A stretch of DNA of 8,246 nt, taken from Aquabacterium sp. GTDB taxonomy: Bacteria > Pseudomonadota > Gammaproteobacteria > Burkholderiales > Burkholderiaceae_C. This document shows positions 1 through 7,120 of the stretch, in pieces (the stretch's first letter is position 1; the number at the start of each line of letters is the position of its first letter). Under the pieces are notes generated by a model. The model was not told the DNA's origin, searched no databases, and worked only from the letters and a program-made list of their open reading frames with translations. The position numbers and the translations under genes were made by a program. Where the stretch lies: contig JAGNPA010000064.1 in assembly GCA_017989885.1 (NCBI GenBank), forward strand, positions 1 to 8,246. The letters are read 5' to 3'.

Positions 1-853
1 GGGCCACACCGGTGCGCCGAAAGATGTCCCAGTCCGCACGCTCGATGGCCGACTGGTCTCCCACGGACAAGCCCACCAGCACCCCTGCGGCGCGACCTTC
101 GCCCACACGCGCCTGGATGGCCTCGCGCACCCCTTGCCGAAAGCGGTCGATGAGCCCGAGCTCCCACCAGCGCGGCTCGCTCACTTTCGACGGTGGGGTC
201 ACCCGATGGCGCACGCTGCCGGCAGCCCGAATGCCTTGCTCGAACACGCCACGTGTGGCGTCGAATCCACCGGGGTTGGACAGGCCATCGGGCTCATGCA
301 GGCGCACGTTCAAGGCCCACACCTGTCCTGCGGCCACCGTGGCCATGCCGGCCTGTGCGTCGGCGTACAAGCGAATGTGTTCGGGCAAGCGTGTGCCCGC
401 AGGCGGGGTGGGCGCTTGCAGCAAGCGTGCATCAAAGCGCCAGGTGCCACCGGACAGGGGCTGCGGCAGGCCCGTCACCCGCACGCGCACCGGCACCTCA
501 TCCCAGCTGGAGGGCCAGACCTGGGTGGCGCGCTCCTGGGCCCGCCAACCTGTGCTGCCCCATGCCAGCAGCACCATCACCGGACACCACAGCCAACGCC
601 GCCAAGTGGTGGCGCCACGCTGTCGCTGCCACAGCAAGAGCGCCACACACAGGCCCAGCGCGGTCCACAGCGTGCCTCGGTATAACTGCGGCGCACGCAG
701 CACTGGCTCGCTCAACTGGCCGGCCACACCCAGCAGCCAACTCAGGGGCAACGCCAGCCACAAGGCCATGCCTGTCGGCGCGCGATGCACGGCATCACGC
801 ACTGCGCCTGCCTCTCCCACAATGGTGTCCTCCGCTGCGGCAGACACCCCCAT
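1..853 (-). CDS. comEC: ComEC/Rec2 family DNA internalization protein, N-terminal part (3' end beyond the left edge)
   Basis: This is the polytopic inner-membrane channel that passes single-stranded transforming DNA into the cytoplasm. My translation on the minus strand gives 284 codons with no stop. Three hydrophobic segments lie at about residues 29-47, 62-75 and 86-103. A DUF4131/OB-fold-like domain follows, with the typical stretch ALNVRLHEPDGLSNPGGFD (180-198) and then FEQGIRAAGSV (204-214). The last visible residues, VGLSVGDQSAIERADWDIFR (260-279) then RTGVA, are the usual lead-in to the ComEC competence domain (family members continue H-L-x-x-I-S-G). The rest of the competence domain and any metallo-beta-lactamase domain lie outside the window. 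ATG at 853 is the first start after an in-frame TGA (911-913), but it has no good ribosome site. GTG at 820 is preceded by GGAGGA at 833-828 with a 7-nt spacer and may be the true start. GTG 802 and ATG 769 are also in frame. The family call is firm; the start is not. Confidence 0.9.
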   Translation of the reverse strand, partial: MGVSAAAEDTIVGEAGAVRDAVHRAPTGMALWLALPLSWLLGVAGQLSEPVLRAPQLYRGTLWTALGLCVALLLWQRQRGATTWRRWLWCPVMVLLAWGSTGWRAQERATQVWPSSWDEVPVRVRVTGLPQPLSGGTWRFDARLLQAPTPPAGTRLPEHIRLYADAQAGMATVAAGQVWALNVRLHEPDGLSNPGGFDATRGVFEQGIRAAGSVRHRVTPPSKVSEPRWWELGLIDRFRQGVREAIQARVGEGRAAGVLVGLSVGDQSAIERADWDIFRRTGVA

Positions 854-948
854 GGCCCGCCCGGGCCGATTGTCGGCACAAGCCAGGCGCCCACACTCAC
901 CCTGAAGGGGTCACCCTCCCGGGCGATGGACAGCGCCTTGCGGCCAGA

Positions 949-2520
949 TCAGCGCACCTGTCCCACGTTGAACACCGACACCATCTGCATCAGCTCGGCC
1001 GCCTGGTTGCGCAGACTTTCAGCCGCAGCCGCACTTTGCTCGACCAGCGCCGCGTTCTGCTGCGTGCCCTGGTCCAGCGAGTTCACGGCCAGGTTCACCT
1101 GGGCGATGCCACTGGTCTGCTCCTGCGCCGAGGTGTGGATCTCGGAGATCAACTGTGTCACGTGGTTCACCTGCCGCACGATCTCGGCCATGGTCTCACC
1201 CGCCTCGTTCACCAGGCGGCTGCCCTGCTCCACCTTGTCCACCGAATCGGCGATCAGGCTCTTGATTTCACGCGCCGAATTGGCACTGCGCTGCGCCAGG
1301 TTGCGCACCTCGCCGGCCACCACCGCAAAGCCACGGCCCTGCTCCCCGGCACGAGCGGCTTCCACGGCCGCATTGAGCGCCAGGATGTTGGTCTGGAACG
1401 CAATGCCGTCCATCACCCCGATGATGTCGGCGATCTTGCGGCTGCTGTGCGAGATCTCGTCCATGGTGTGCACCACCCGGCCCACGACCTCGCCCCCCTG
1501 GTTGGCCACCTGCGCCGCCTGTCCGGCCAGTTGGGCCGCCTGCTGCGCATGGCTGGCGCTTTGCTGCACACCTTCGGTCATTTCGTGCATGGAAGCCGCG
1601 GTTTCTTCCAGCGCGGCCGCCTGCTGTTCGGTCCGGCGCGACAGGTCGCCGTTGCCCGTGGCGATCTCGGCCGAAGCGGTGGCAATGCTGTCGGCCGACT
1701 GGCGCACCCGCGCCACGATGTCACGCAGCGAATCGCGCATGCGCTGCAAGGACGTGGCCATGTCACCGATTTCATCGTGCCGACGCACTTCGATGTGTGC
1801 CGTCAGGTCTCCCGCCCCAACCTGATCGGTGGCCTTGCCCAGCAACTGGAGCGGCGCCAGCAGCGCGCTGGCCAACTGACGCGTGGTCAGCACCAGCAGC
1901 ACTGCAATGCCCACCATGCCGGCCACCACCCACCACAGCACGGTCATGGCCAGCGCCTGCGCCTCGGCGCGCAAAGCTTCGGAACGAGCCGCCTCATGTT
2001 GCACAAAATCGCGCTGGGCATCCAGGTATGAAGCCACGGCCGGCAAAACCTGCGTTTTCAACGCTTGCAAAGCGGCCTCTTCCTGGCCGGCTTTCTTGAG
2101 GTCACGCGCCTGGTTGCGCAGGTCGATGTAGGCCTTGCGCTTGGCCCCCACGGTGTCGAGCAAGGCTTTTTCCTCGGGCAACACCGAACTGGCCTCCAGC
2201 CCCTTTTGCAAGGTCGAGATGCGCGCCGAGGTGGCGTCCACATCGGGCTTGAGCCGCTCATCCAGCCCCGCATCCGCAGACTGCAAGACCGCCACCACCC
2301 GCGCGGCATTGGCCTCGGTCAAGCCCGACCAGGTGTAGGCATCGCCCAGCTTGGCCTGCTGGGCGCGCAAAGCCTGAGCCGACTCCGCGTCCACCCGCTT
2401 CATGGTCCAAGCCGCCCCAATGCCCATGGCCACCGCCGCCAGGCCAATCACCAAAGGCGGCAGCCAGAGGCGGCGTGCAATCGTCAGCGTATTCCGTGTG
2501 CGCGTGTCAGTAGATGTCAT
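949..2520 (-). CDS. Methyl-accepting chemotaxis protein (transmembrane chemoreceptor)
   Basis: A 523-residue inner-membrane chemoreceptor that would control CheA through CheW and so bias flagellar rotation. Order of parts: a short basic cytoplasmic N-terminus, TM1 (about 18-40), a periplasmic helical domain of roughly 148 residues of the four-helix-bundle type (41-188), TM2 (189-213), HAMP (about 214-268, with [20 protein letters not shown] and [14 protein letters not shown]), then the cytoplasmic signalling bundle. The near-invariant hairpin tip is present at 366-401 ([20 protein letters not shown], then [17 protein letters not shown]). Likely methylation helices carry [14 protein letters not shown] (298-311) and [14 protein letters not shown] (466-479). 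The C-terminus ends [10 protein letters not shown], with no NWETF-type CheR/CheB tether. The start codon ATG at 2520 lacks a strong Shine-Dalgarno. The ligand cannot be read from the sequence. The gene is divergent from the ridA-family gene (47 bp) and lies 95 bp upstream of comEC in the same direction; I see no terminator in that 95-bp gap. Confidence 0.95.
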   Translation of the reverse strand: MTSTDTRTRNTLTIARRLWLPPLVIGLAAVAMGIGAAWTMKRVDAESAQALRAQQAKLGDAYTWSGLTEANAARVVAVLQSADAGLDERLKPDVDATSARISTLQKGLEASSVLPEEKALLDTVGAKRKAYIDLRNQARDLKKAGQEEAALQALKTQVLPAVASYLDAQRDFVQHEAARSEALRAEAQALAMTVLWWVVAGMVGIAVLLVLTTRQLASALLAPLQLLGKATDQVGAGDLTAHIEVRRHDEIGDMATSLQRMRDSLRDIVARVRQSADSIATASAEIATGNGDLSRRTEQQAAALEETAASMHEMTEGVQQSASHAQQAAQLAGQAAQVANQGGEVVGRVVHTMDEISHSSRKIADIIGVMDGIAFQTNILALNAAVEAARAGEQGRGFAVVAGEVRNLAQRSANSAREIKSLIADSVDKVEQGSRLVNEAGETMAEIVRQVNHVTQLISEIHTSAQEQTSGIAQVNLAVNSLDQGTQQNAALVEQSAAAAESLRNQAAELMQMVSVFNVGQVR

Positions 2521-2567
2521 CGGTGTAGGATCCGAACTTATTGCGACCCCTCATTTCTGACACACCC

Positions 2568-3023
2568 ATGTCCATCGAACAACGCCTGCAAACCCTTGGC
2601 ATCAGCCTGCCGCCCGTGGCCGTCCCGGCCGCTGCCTACGTGCCTTTCGTGCGCACGGGCAACCAGATCTTCCTGTCCGGGCACATCGCCAAGAAGGACG
2701 GCCAGGTCTGGGTGGGCAAGCTCGGCCAGAACATGACGACCGATGAAGGCAAACAGGCCGCCCGCGCGGTGGCCATCGACCTGATGGGCACCCTGGCCGT
2801 GGCTGCTGGCGGTCTGGACAAGGTCGTTCGCATCGTCAAGGTCATGAGCCTGGTCAACAGCGCCCCTGATTTCACCGAACACCACCTCGTCACCAATGGC
2901 TGCTCCGAGTTGCTCGGCGAGGTCTTCGGTGAAAAGGGCGTGCACGCCCGCAGCGCCTTTGGCGTGGCCCAGATCCCGCTAGGGGCCTGTGTCGAGATCG
3001 AACTGATCGCCGAAGTGGCCTGA
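2568..3023 (+). CDS. RidA/YjgF/UK114-family protein (probable enamine/imine deaminase)
   Basis: A 151-residue protein of the RidA family, whose well-studied members form trimers and hydrolyse reactive enamines and imines such as 2-aminoacrylate released by PLP enzymes. It belongs to the longer roughly 150-residue subgroup that begins RLxxLGIxLPP (residues 6-16). Conserved pieces are FLSGHIAKKDG (35-45), VNSAPDFTEHHLVTNG (96-111), SELLGEVFGEKGVHARSA (113-130) and VEIELIAEVA (142-151). Aligning by eye with E. coli RidA, R128 corresponds to catalytic R105 and E143 to E120, with identical spacing, so activity is plausible. I chose ATG 2568 because family members start just before the RLxxLGI motif; an in-frame TTG at 2541 would add nine unconserved residues. 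No clear Shine-Dalgarno is visible. It is the first gene of a run with dsbB (4-nt gap) and pabBC. The exact substrate is unknown, so I give no symbol. Confidence 0.93.
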   Translation: MSIEQRLQTLGISLPPVAVPAAAYVPFVRTGNQIFLSGHIAKKDGQVWVGKLGQNMTTDEGKQAARAVAIDLMGTLAVAAGGLDKVVRIVKVMSLVNSAPDFTEHHLVTNGCSELLGEVFGEKGVHARSAFGVAQIPLGACVEIELIAEVA

Positions 3024-3027
3024 CGCG

Positions 3028-3513
3028 ATGCGCACCCTGAGTCCCCGCCTGATGCTGCTGGTGTTGGGCCTGCTGTGCGCCGGATCGGTCGGTCTGGCGC
3101 TGCTGGCACAGCATCGCTTTGACATGCAGCCCTGCCCCTGGTGCATCCTGCAGCGCATCCTGTTCATCGTCTTGAGCGTGCTGGCCCTGGTGGGCGCGGC
3201 CCTGCCCGGCAACCTGGGTCGGCGCGTGCTCTCGGCCCTGAGCCTGCCACTGGCCCTGGGTGGCATCGCCGCAGCCTTGTGGCAGCACTTTGTCGCCGCC
3301 AAGACCAGCTCCTGCGCCCTGACCTTTGCCGACCGCGTGAACAGCTACTTCGGGCTGGACACCCGCTGGCCCGAATGGTTCGAGGTGCGCGCCAACTGCT
3401 CCGATGCCGCCGTCAGCGTGCTCGGTGTGCCCTTCGAGTTCTGGGCGCTGGCCTTGTTTGCCGTGGCCACCGTCGTGCTGTCGATCAGCGTCGTGACGTC
3501 ACGTCGTGCTTGA
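3028..3513 (+). CDS. dsbB: Disulfide bond formation protein B (DsbB)
   Basis: An inner-membrane quinone reductase that reoxidizes the periplasmic thiol oxidase DsbA and passes electrons to the quinone pool. At 161 residues it has the usual family length. Four hydrophobic segments are visible: about 7-27, 42-60, 67-86 and 130-156. The first periplasmic loop carries the active-site pair C36-P-W-C39. R43 stands at the position of the quinone-associated arginine of E. coli DsbB (R48). The second periplasmic loop holds the other pair, C96 (in KTSSCALTFADRVNSYFGLD) and C124 (in VRANCSD), as expected for relay to DsbA. The family-typical tail LGVPFEFWALALF follows (132-144). ATG 3028 begins 4 nt after the ridA-family stop, and the gene overlaps the pabBC start by 8 nt, so the three genes are probably co-transcribed. 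DsbA is not in the window. Confidence 0.95.
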   Translation: MRTLSPRLMLLVLGLLCAGSVGLALLAQHRFDMQPCPWCILQRILFIVLSVLALVGAALPGNLGRRVLSALSLPLALGGIAAALWQHFVAAKTSSCALTFADRVNSYFGLDTRWPEWFEVRANCSDAAVSVLGVPFEFWALALFAVATVVLSISVVTSRRA

Positions 3514-5392
3514 CCAAGACCCGGCCCTGCCGACCGCCCTGGTCGACTTCCCGCCTCCCCCCGAGGCGCCCCAGGGCGCGCGTCAACGCTGGCGATTTGA
3601 TCGCCCCAGCCGCTGGCTGGTGGCCCATGATCCCAGCCAGGTGGCAGGCCTGCTGGATGCGGCTCACGCGCTGGCGCAAGCTGGCCAGTGGTGCGTGGGC
3701 TGGGTGGCGTACGAAGCCGCACCCGGCCTGAACCCGCACCTGCCCGTCAAGGCCCTGCCGCCCGGCCAGCCCTATGCCGTCTGGGCCGTGTTCGACCGGG
3801 CTGAGGCCTGGGATGGTCAGCCGGTGACCGGCGCCCCCGCCAGCACCGCCACAGGGGCAGACAACCCCAGCCCCGCGTGGCAAGCCGGCCCCTGGCAGGC
3901 TGACCTGGACCAAGCCGCCATCGAACAGAAGGTCGAGCAGATCCGGTCGCTGATCCAGGCGGGCGAGGTCTACCAGATCAACCTGACTGCCCAGTTGCAC
4001 AGCCCCTTCCAGGGCGAGCCTGCCGCCCTGTGGCCCTGGTTCATGGCCCTGCGCCGCAGCCAGCCGCAAAGCTATGCCGTGATGCTCGATGCCCGGGCCG
4101 CCTGCCGCGTGCCCGGCGCCGTGCTCAGCGTTTCGCCCGAGCTGTTCTTTGACTGGGACGGCCAGCAACTCACCACCCGCCCCATGAAGGGCACCGCCCC
4201 ACGCGGGATGGACGCCGACAGCGATGCGGCCGCCGCTGAGCACCTGCGCACCAGCGCCAAGGAGCGGGCAGAGAACCTGATGATCGTGGACCTGCTGCGC
4301 AACGACCTCTCGCGCATCGCCGAAGTGGGCAGCGTGCGCGTGCCCGATCTGTTCGAGCTGCACGCCCTGCCCACCGTCTGGCAAATGACGTCCACCGTCA
4401 CCGCCCGCAGCCGCGCCGGCCTGCGCCTGAGCGAGGTGTTCGCGGCCCTGTTCCCGTGTGGCTCTGTCACCGGCGCCCCCAAGCGCCAGGCCATGCACCA
4501 CATCGCGCGGCTGGAGCGCAGCGCACGCGGCGTCTACTGCGGCGCCGTCGGGCTCATGGCGCCGGGCGGGCGGGTCACCTTCAACGTCCCCATCCGTACC
4601 GTCACGGTCGACACCCTGCCGCCCCCCGCTCCCTGGCGCGCGCACTGCGGCATCGGCAGCGGCATCACCCTGGACGCCACCGGCCCCGGTGAAGCTCAGG
4701 AGTGGCAGGCCAAGCGGGCCTTCCTGCACCGCGCCGACGCACCGTTCCAGTTGCTCGAGTCGCTGCGTCTGGAAAACGGCCAGCTCGCGCGCCTGCCGGC
4801 TCATCTGGCACGCGTTCAGGCCGCCGCCCGGGCGTTTCACTTTGCCGACGAAGCTCACATCGCGGCACTGGCTCAACGTGTGAGCGACACCTTGCATGCC
4901 CTGGCGCACGCGCACCCCACCGGCCTCTACAAGGTGCGCTTGCTGGTGGACGACCACCTGAGTATCAGCGCCGAGGCCGCACCCCTGCCCGACACGCCGA
5001 CCCCTGCCCGGGTGTCCCTGGCCACGCAGCCCATGCCCCCGGCCGATGCCTTCATCCGCCACAAGACCACCCGGCGCACGGCCTATGCCCCCTTCACCCC
5101 GCCACCGGGCTGTTTCGACACCCTGCTCTACAACGCGGCGGGCGAGCTCACCGAGTTCACCATCGGCAATCTGGCCCTGCAGCTCGATGGCCAGTGGTAC
5201 ACACCACCGCTGCCCAGTGGCCTGCTGCCAGGCGTGATGCGTGCCACGCTGTTGGCCGAAGGCCGACTGCAGGAGCGACGTCTCACACTGGACGACCTGC
5301 ATCACGCGCAAGACCTGGCCCTGCTCAACAGCGTGCGCGGCTGGTTGACGGTGGACCTCGACGCACTGCGCCTTCACCTCGCCGCCTCTTGA
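3506..5392 (+). CDS. pabBC: Bifunctional aminodeoxychorismate synthase component I / aminodeoxychorismate lyase (PabB-PabC fusion)
   Basis: A cytoplasmic folate-pathway enzyme of 628 residues joining two steps: chorismate plus ammonia to 4-amino-4-deoxychorismate (PabB), then release of pyruvate to give 4-aminobenzoate (PabC). The N-terminal chorismate-utilizing domain (about 130-405) shows GEVYQINLT (153-161), PMKGTAPRG (226-234) with K228 at the PabB-type lysine position, ENLMIVDLLRNDL (256-268), FPCGSVTGAPK (316-326) and CGIGSGIT (381-388). The C-terminal class IV PLP domain (about 413-628) shows the probable PLP lysine K520 in FIRHKTTRRTAY, then YNAAGELTEFTIGNL (542-556) and LLPGVMRATLL (573-583). 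The start GTG 3506 is the first start codon after an in-frame TGA (3494-3496). It overlaps the end of dsbB, which suggests translational coupling. The PabA amidotransferase is not in the window. The motif reads PMKGT where PIKGT is usual, a conservative change. Confidence 0.95.
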   Translation: MLDQDPALPTALVDFPPPPEAPQGARQRWRFDRPSRWLVAHDPSQVAGLLDAAHALAQAGQWCVGWVAYEAAPGLNPHLPVKALPPGQPYAVWAVFDRAEAWDGQPVTGAPASTATGADNPSPAWQAGPWQADLDQAAIEQKVEQIRSLIQAGEVYQINLTAQLHSPFQGEPAALWPWFMALRRSQPQSYAVMLDARAACRVPGAVLSVSPELFFDWDGQQLTTRPMKGTAPRGMDADSDAAAAEHLRTSAKERAENLMIVDLLRNDLSRIAEVGSVRVPDLFELHALPTVWQMTSTVTARSRAGLRLSEVFAALFPCGSVTGAPKRQAMHHIARLERSARGVYCGAVGLMAPGGRVTFNVPIRTVTVDTLPPPAPWRAHCGIGSGITLDATGPGEAQEWQAKRAFLHRADAPFQLLESLRLENGQLARLPAHLARVQAAARAFHFADEAHIAALAQRVSDTLHALAHAHPTGLYKVRLLVDDHLSISAEAAPLPDTPTPARVSLATQPMPPADAFIRHKTTRRTAYAPFTPPPGCFDTLLYNAAGELTEFTIGNLALQLDGQWYTPPLPSGLLPGVMRATLLAEGRLQERRLTLDDLHHAQDLALLNSVRGWLTVDLDALRLHLAAS

Positions 5393-5406
5393 GGCCGTGA
5401 GAAACC

Positions 5407-5435
5407 CCAGGCTGCATGAGCTGCCTCATCCCTGG
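5407..5435 (+). other. Hairpin-forming inverted repeat between pabBC and gloA
   Basis: Within the 84-bp gap, CCAGG (5407-5411) pairs with CCTGG (5431-5435), and inside it ATGAG (5416-5420) pairs with CTCAT (5425-5429) around a CTGC loop. CTGC on one side and a single C on the other form an internal loop. No run of T follows, so this does not look like an ordinary intrinsic terminator. It could be a weak transcription or mRNA-processing signal, or chance. Confidence 0.3.
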
Positions 5436-5476
5436 CAGACTGTGGCCCTGTCTGACACCCCACACGGACCTACACC

Positions 5477-5899
5477 ATGCGTCTCTTGCACACCATGCTG
5501 CGCGTCGGCAACCTGCAGCGCTCCATCGACTTCTACACCCAGGCCCTGGGCATGTCCTTGCTGCGCACCACCGACCGGCCCGAGCAGCAATACACCCTCG
5601 CCTTCCTCGGCTACGGTCGCAACCCCGAGCACGCCGAGATCGAGCTGACCTACAACTACGGCGTCGACCACTACGAGCTGGGCACCGCTTACGGCCACAT
5701 CGCCCTGGGCGTCGACAACGCGGCGGCCGTCTGTGACGCCGTGCGCGCCAAGACCGCCACCCTGGGCGGCAGCATCAGCCGCGAAGCCGGCCCCATCAAG
5801 GGCGGCAACACCATCATCGCCTTCATCACCGACCCCGACGGCTACAAGATCGAACTGATCGAGCGCCCCGAAGCCGCCAGCGAGCTGAAATCGACCTGA
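5477..5899 (+). CDS. gloA: Lactoylglutathione lyase (glyoxalase I)
   Basis: A cytoplasmic metalloenzyme that converts the hemithioacetal of methylglyoxal and glutathione to S-lactoylglutathione, the first step of the glutathione-dependent glyoxalase pathway. The 140 residues align along their length with E. coli GloA: it opens [20 protein letters not shown] (1-20), then [20 protein letters not shown] (53-72), [11 protein letters not shown] (73-83), and ends with [11 protein letters not shown] (119-129). The four metal ligands are in place: H5, E56, H74 and E126. A four-residue insertion near KTATLGGS (92-99) accounts for the shift from E122 in E. coli. The overall type resembles the Ni/Co-activated bacterial class rather than the longer Zn class. 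ATG 5477 matches the family start; the upstream ribosome site is weak. It follows pabBC by 84 bp in the same direction and meets aroC tail to tail. Confidence 0.96.
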   Translation: MRLLHTMLRVGNLQRSIDFYTQALGMSLLRTTDRPEQQYTLAFLGYGRNPEHAEIELTYNYGVDHYELGTAYGHIALGVDNAAAVCDAVRAKTATLGGSISREAGPIKGGNTIIAFITDPDGYKIELIERPEAASELKST

Positions 5900-5900
5900 A

Positions 5901-6998
5901 TCAGCGCTGCGCCGCAATGCGGGGCGTGTCCACCTTCACATCCCCACACTGCGCACGGTGGCGCAGCGCATGGTCGATCAGCACCAGGGCCAGCATGGCC
6001 TCGGCAATCGGCGTGGCGCGGATGCCCACGCACGGATCGTGGCGACCAAAGGTCTCCACCGTGGCCGGCTGGCCGTTCAGGTCGATGGACTGACGCGGTG
6101 TGCGGATCGAGCTGGTCGGCTTGATCGCAATCGCCACACGCAGATCCTGCCCTGTCGAAATGCCACCCAGCACGCCACCCGCGTGGTTGCTGGCAAAGCC
6201 ATCAGGGTGCAGCTCGTCGCCATGCACGGTGCCGCGCTGGCGCACGCTCTCGAAGCCCGCGCCGATCTCCACGCCCTTGACCGCATTGATGCCCATCATC
6301 GCGTGGGCAATGTCGGCATCCAGCTTGTCAAACAGCGGCTCGCCCAGGCCCACCGGCACGCCGCTGGCCTCGACGATCAACTTGGCGCCGCAGGAATCCC
6401 CGTCCTTGCGCAACTCGTCCATATAGGCTTCCAGCGCGTCGATCTGGCTCACGTTGGGCGCAAAGAAAGGGTTGTTGGGCACATGCTCCCAGCCCTCAAA
6501 CGCGATGGGGTGCTCACCCAGTTGCGTCATGCAGGCGCGGATCTCGGTGCCGAACTGCTCGCGCAGCCACTTCTTGGCCACCGCACCGGCGGCCACCATC
6601 GGGGCCGTCATGCGCGCCGACGAGCGCCCGCCGCCGCGCGGATCGCGGATGCCGTACTTGTGCCAGTAGGTGTAGTCGGCATGGCCGGGACGGAAGGTTT
6701 GCAGGATGTTGCCGTAGTCCTTGCTGCGCTGGTCGGTGTTGCGGATCAGCAGCGCAATCGGGGCGCCCGTGGTCTTGCCCTCGTAGACACCGCTCAGGAT
6801 CTCGACGGCATCAGGCTCGTTGCGCTGGGTCACATGGCGCGAGGTGCCCGGACGGCGACGGTCCAGATCGGGCTGGAGGTCCGCTTCAGACAAGGCCATG
6901 CCCGGAGGGCAGCCATCGATGACGCAGCCGATCGCCGGGCCGTGCGATTCGCCGAAATTCGTGACCGTGAACAAAAGACCGAGGGTGCTGCCTGCCAT
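5901..6998 (-). CDS. aroC: Chorismate synthase
   Basis: The last enzyme of the shikimate pathway: it removes phosphate from 5-enolpyruvylshikimate-3-phosphate to form chorismate and needs reduced FMN. The protein has 365 residues, normal for proteobacteria, and is intact. Signatures in order: GESHG (16-20), [10 protein letters not shown] (46-55), RPGHADYTY (103-111), [11 protein letters not shown] (119-129), [14 protein letters not shown] (236-249), GGISTG (278-283), KPTSSI (293-298) and [18 protein letters not shown] (318-335). The two invariant histidines, H19 and H106, are present. ATG 6998 gives the standard MAGSTLG-type N-terminus, though no strong Shine-Dalgarno precedes it. The 122-bp upstream gap to the CBS-domain gene carries that gene's terminator, so aroC is probably transcribed from its own promoter, which I could not place. 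Its product is the substrate of the PabB half of pabBC nearby on the other strand. Confidence 0.98.
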   Translation of the reverse strand: MAGSTLGLLFTVTNFGESHGPAIGCVIDGCPPGMALSEADLQPDLDRRRPGTSRHVTQRNEPDAVEILSGVYEGKTTGAPIALLIRNTDQRSKDYGNILQTFRPGHADYTYWHKYGIRDPRGGGRSSARMTAPMVAAGAVAKKWLREQFGTEIRACMTQLGEHPIAFEGWEHVPNNPFFAPNVSQIDALEAYMDELRKDGDSCGAKLIVEASGVPVGLGEPLFDKLDADIAHAMMGINAVKGVEIGAGFESVRQRGTVHGDELHPDGFASNHAGGVLGGISTGQDLRVAIAIKPTSSIRTPRQSIDLNGQPATVETFGRHDPCVGIRATPIAEAMLALVLIDHALRHRAQCGDVKVDTPRIAAQR

Positions 6999-7070
6999 AG
7001 AGCGCCAACCAGAAGTGCAAAGGGAAGCGCTTATTGTCCCCCATCAAGGCCCTCCCCCGCACCCCGCACA

Positions 7071-7100
7071 GCAAAACGCCCGGCTCAACCAGGCGTTTGC
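7071..7100 (-). terminator. Probable intrinsic terminator of the CBS-domain gene
   Basis: On the minus strand GCAAACGCC (7100-7092) pairs with GGCGTTTTGC (7080-7071), with one bulged base and an 11-nt loop that can form two or three further pairs. The hairpin starts 20 nt beyond the stop codon at 7121. The T-run is only four long and lies inside the stem's descending arm, a common arrangement in GC-rich bacteria. The stem is nearly symmetric, so it could also act on the plus strand. Confidence 0.6.
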
Positions 7101-7120
7101 GCATCAGCAGGCAGCCGGGC

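Noticed and set aside
12..905. 297-residue plus-strand open frame at the left end
   Set aside because: Very rich in Arg, Ser, Pro and Thr with no motif. The opposite strand translates as ComEC across the whole stretch.
785..1825. 346-residue Cys- and Ser-rich plus-strand open frame over the chemoreceptor
   Set aside because: It is antisense to the conserved HAMP and signalling region, and the high Cys content mirrors the Ala/Gln-rich coding strand.
193..2031. 612-residue plus-strand open frame across comEC and the chemoreceptor
   Set aside because: It is antisense to two clear genes, spans their junction, is rich in His, Arg and Gln, and matches no family I recognise. Long antisense frames are expected in GC-rich DNA.
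2541..2567. TTG start adding nine residues to the RidA-family protein
   Set aside because: The added residues are not part of the family's conserved N-terminus, TTG is a rarer start, and there is no ribosome site before it.
2521..2567. Promoters in the 47-bp divergent gap between the chemoreceptor and the ridA-family gene
   Set aside because: At least one is expected nearby, but no -35/-10 pair with good matches and spacing could be picked on either strand; the promoters may lie inside the coding ends.
3485..5377. 630-residue minus-strand open frame opposite pabBC
   Set aside because: Almost as long as pabBC, but composition is shadow-like (Gly, Gln, Val, Arg rich) with no motif, whereas the plus strand encodes full catalytic signatures.
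2568..5392. RidA acting directly to clear a product of the PabC half of the fusion
   Set aside because: The accepted aminodeoxychorismate lyase reaction leaves the nitrogen on 4-aminobenzoate and releases pyruvate, so free 2-aminoacrylate is not an expected product.
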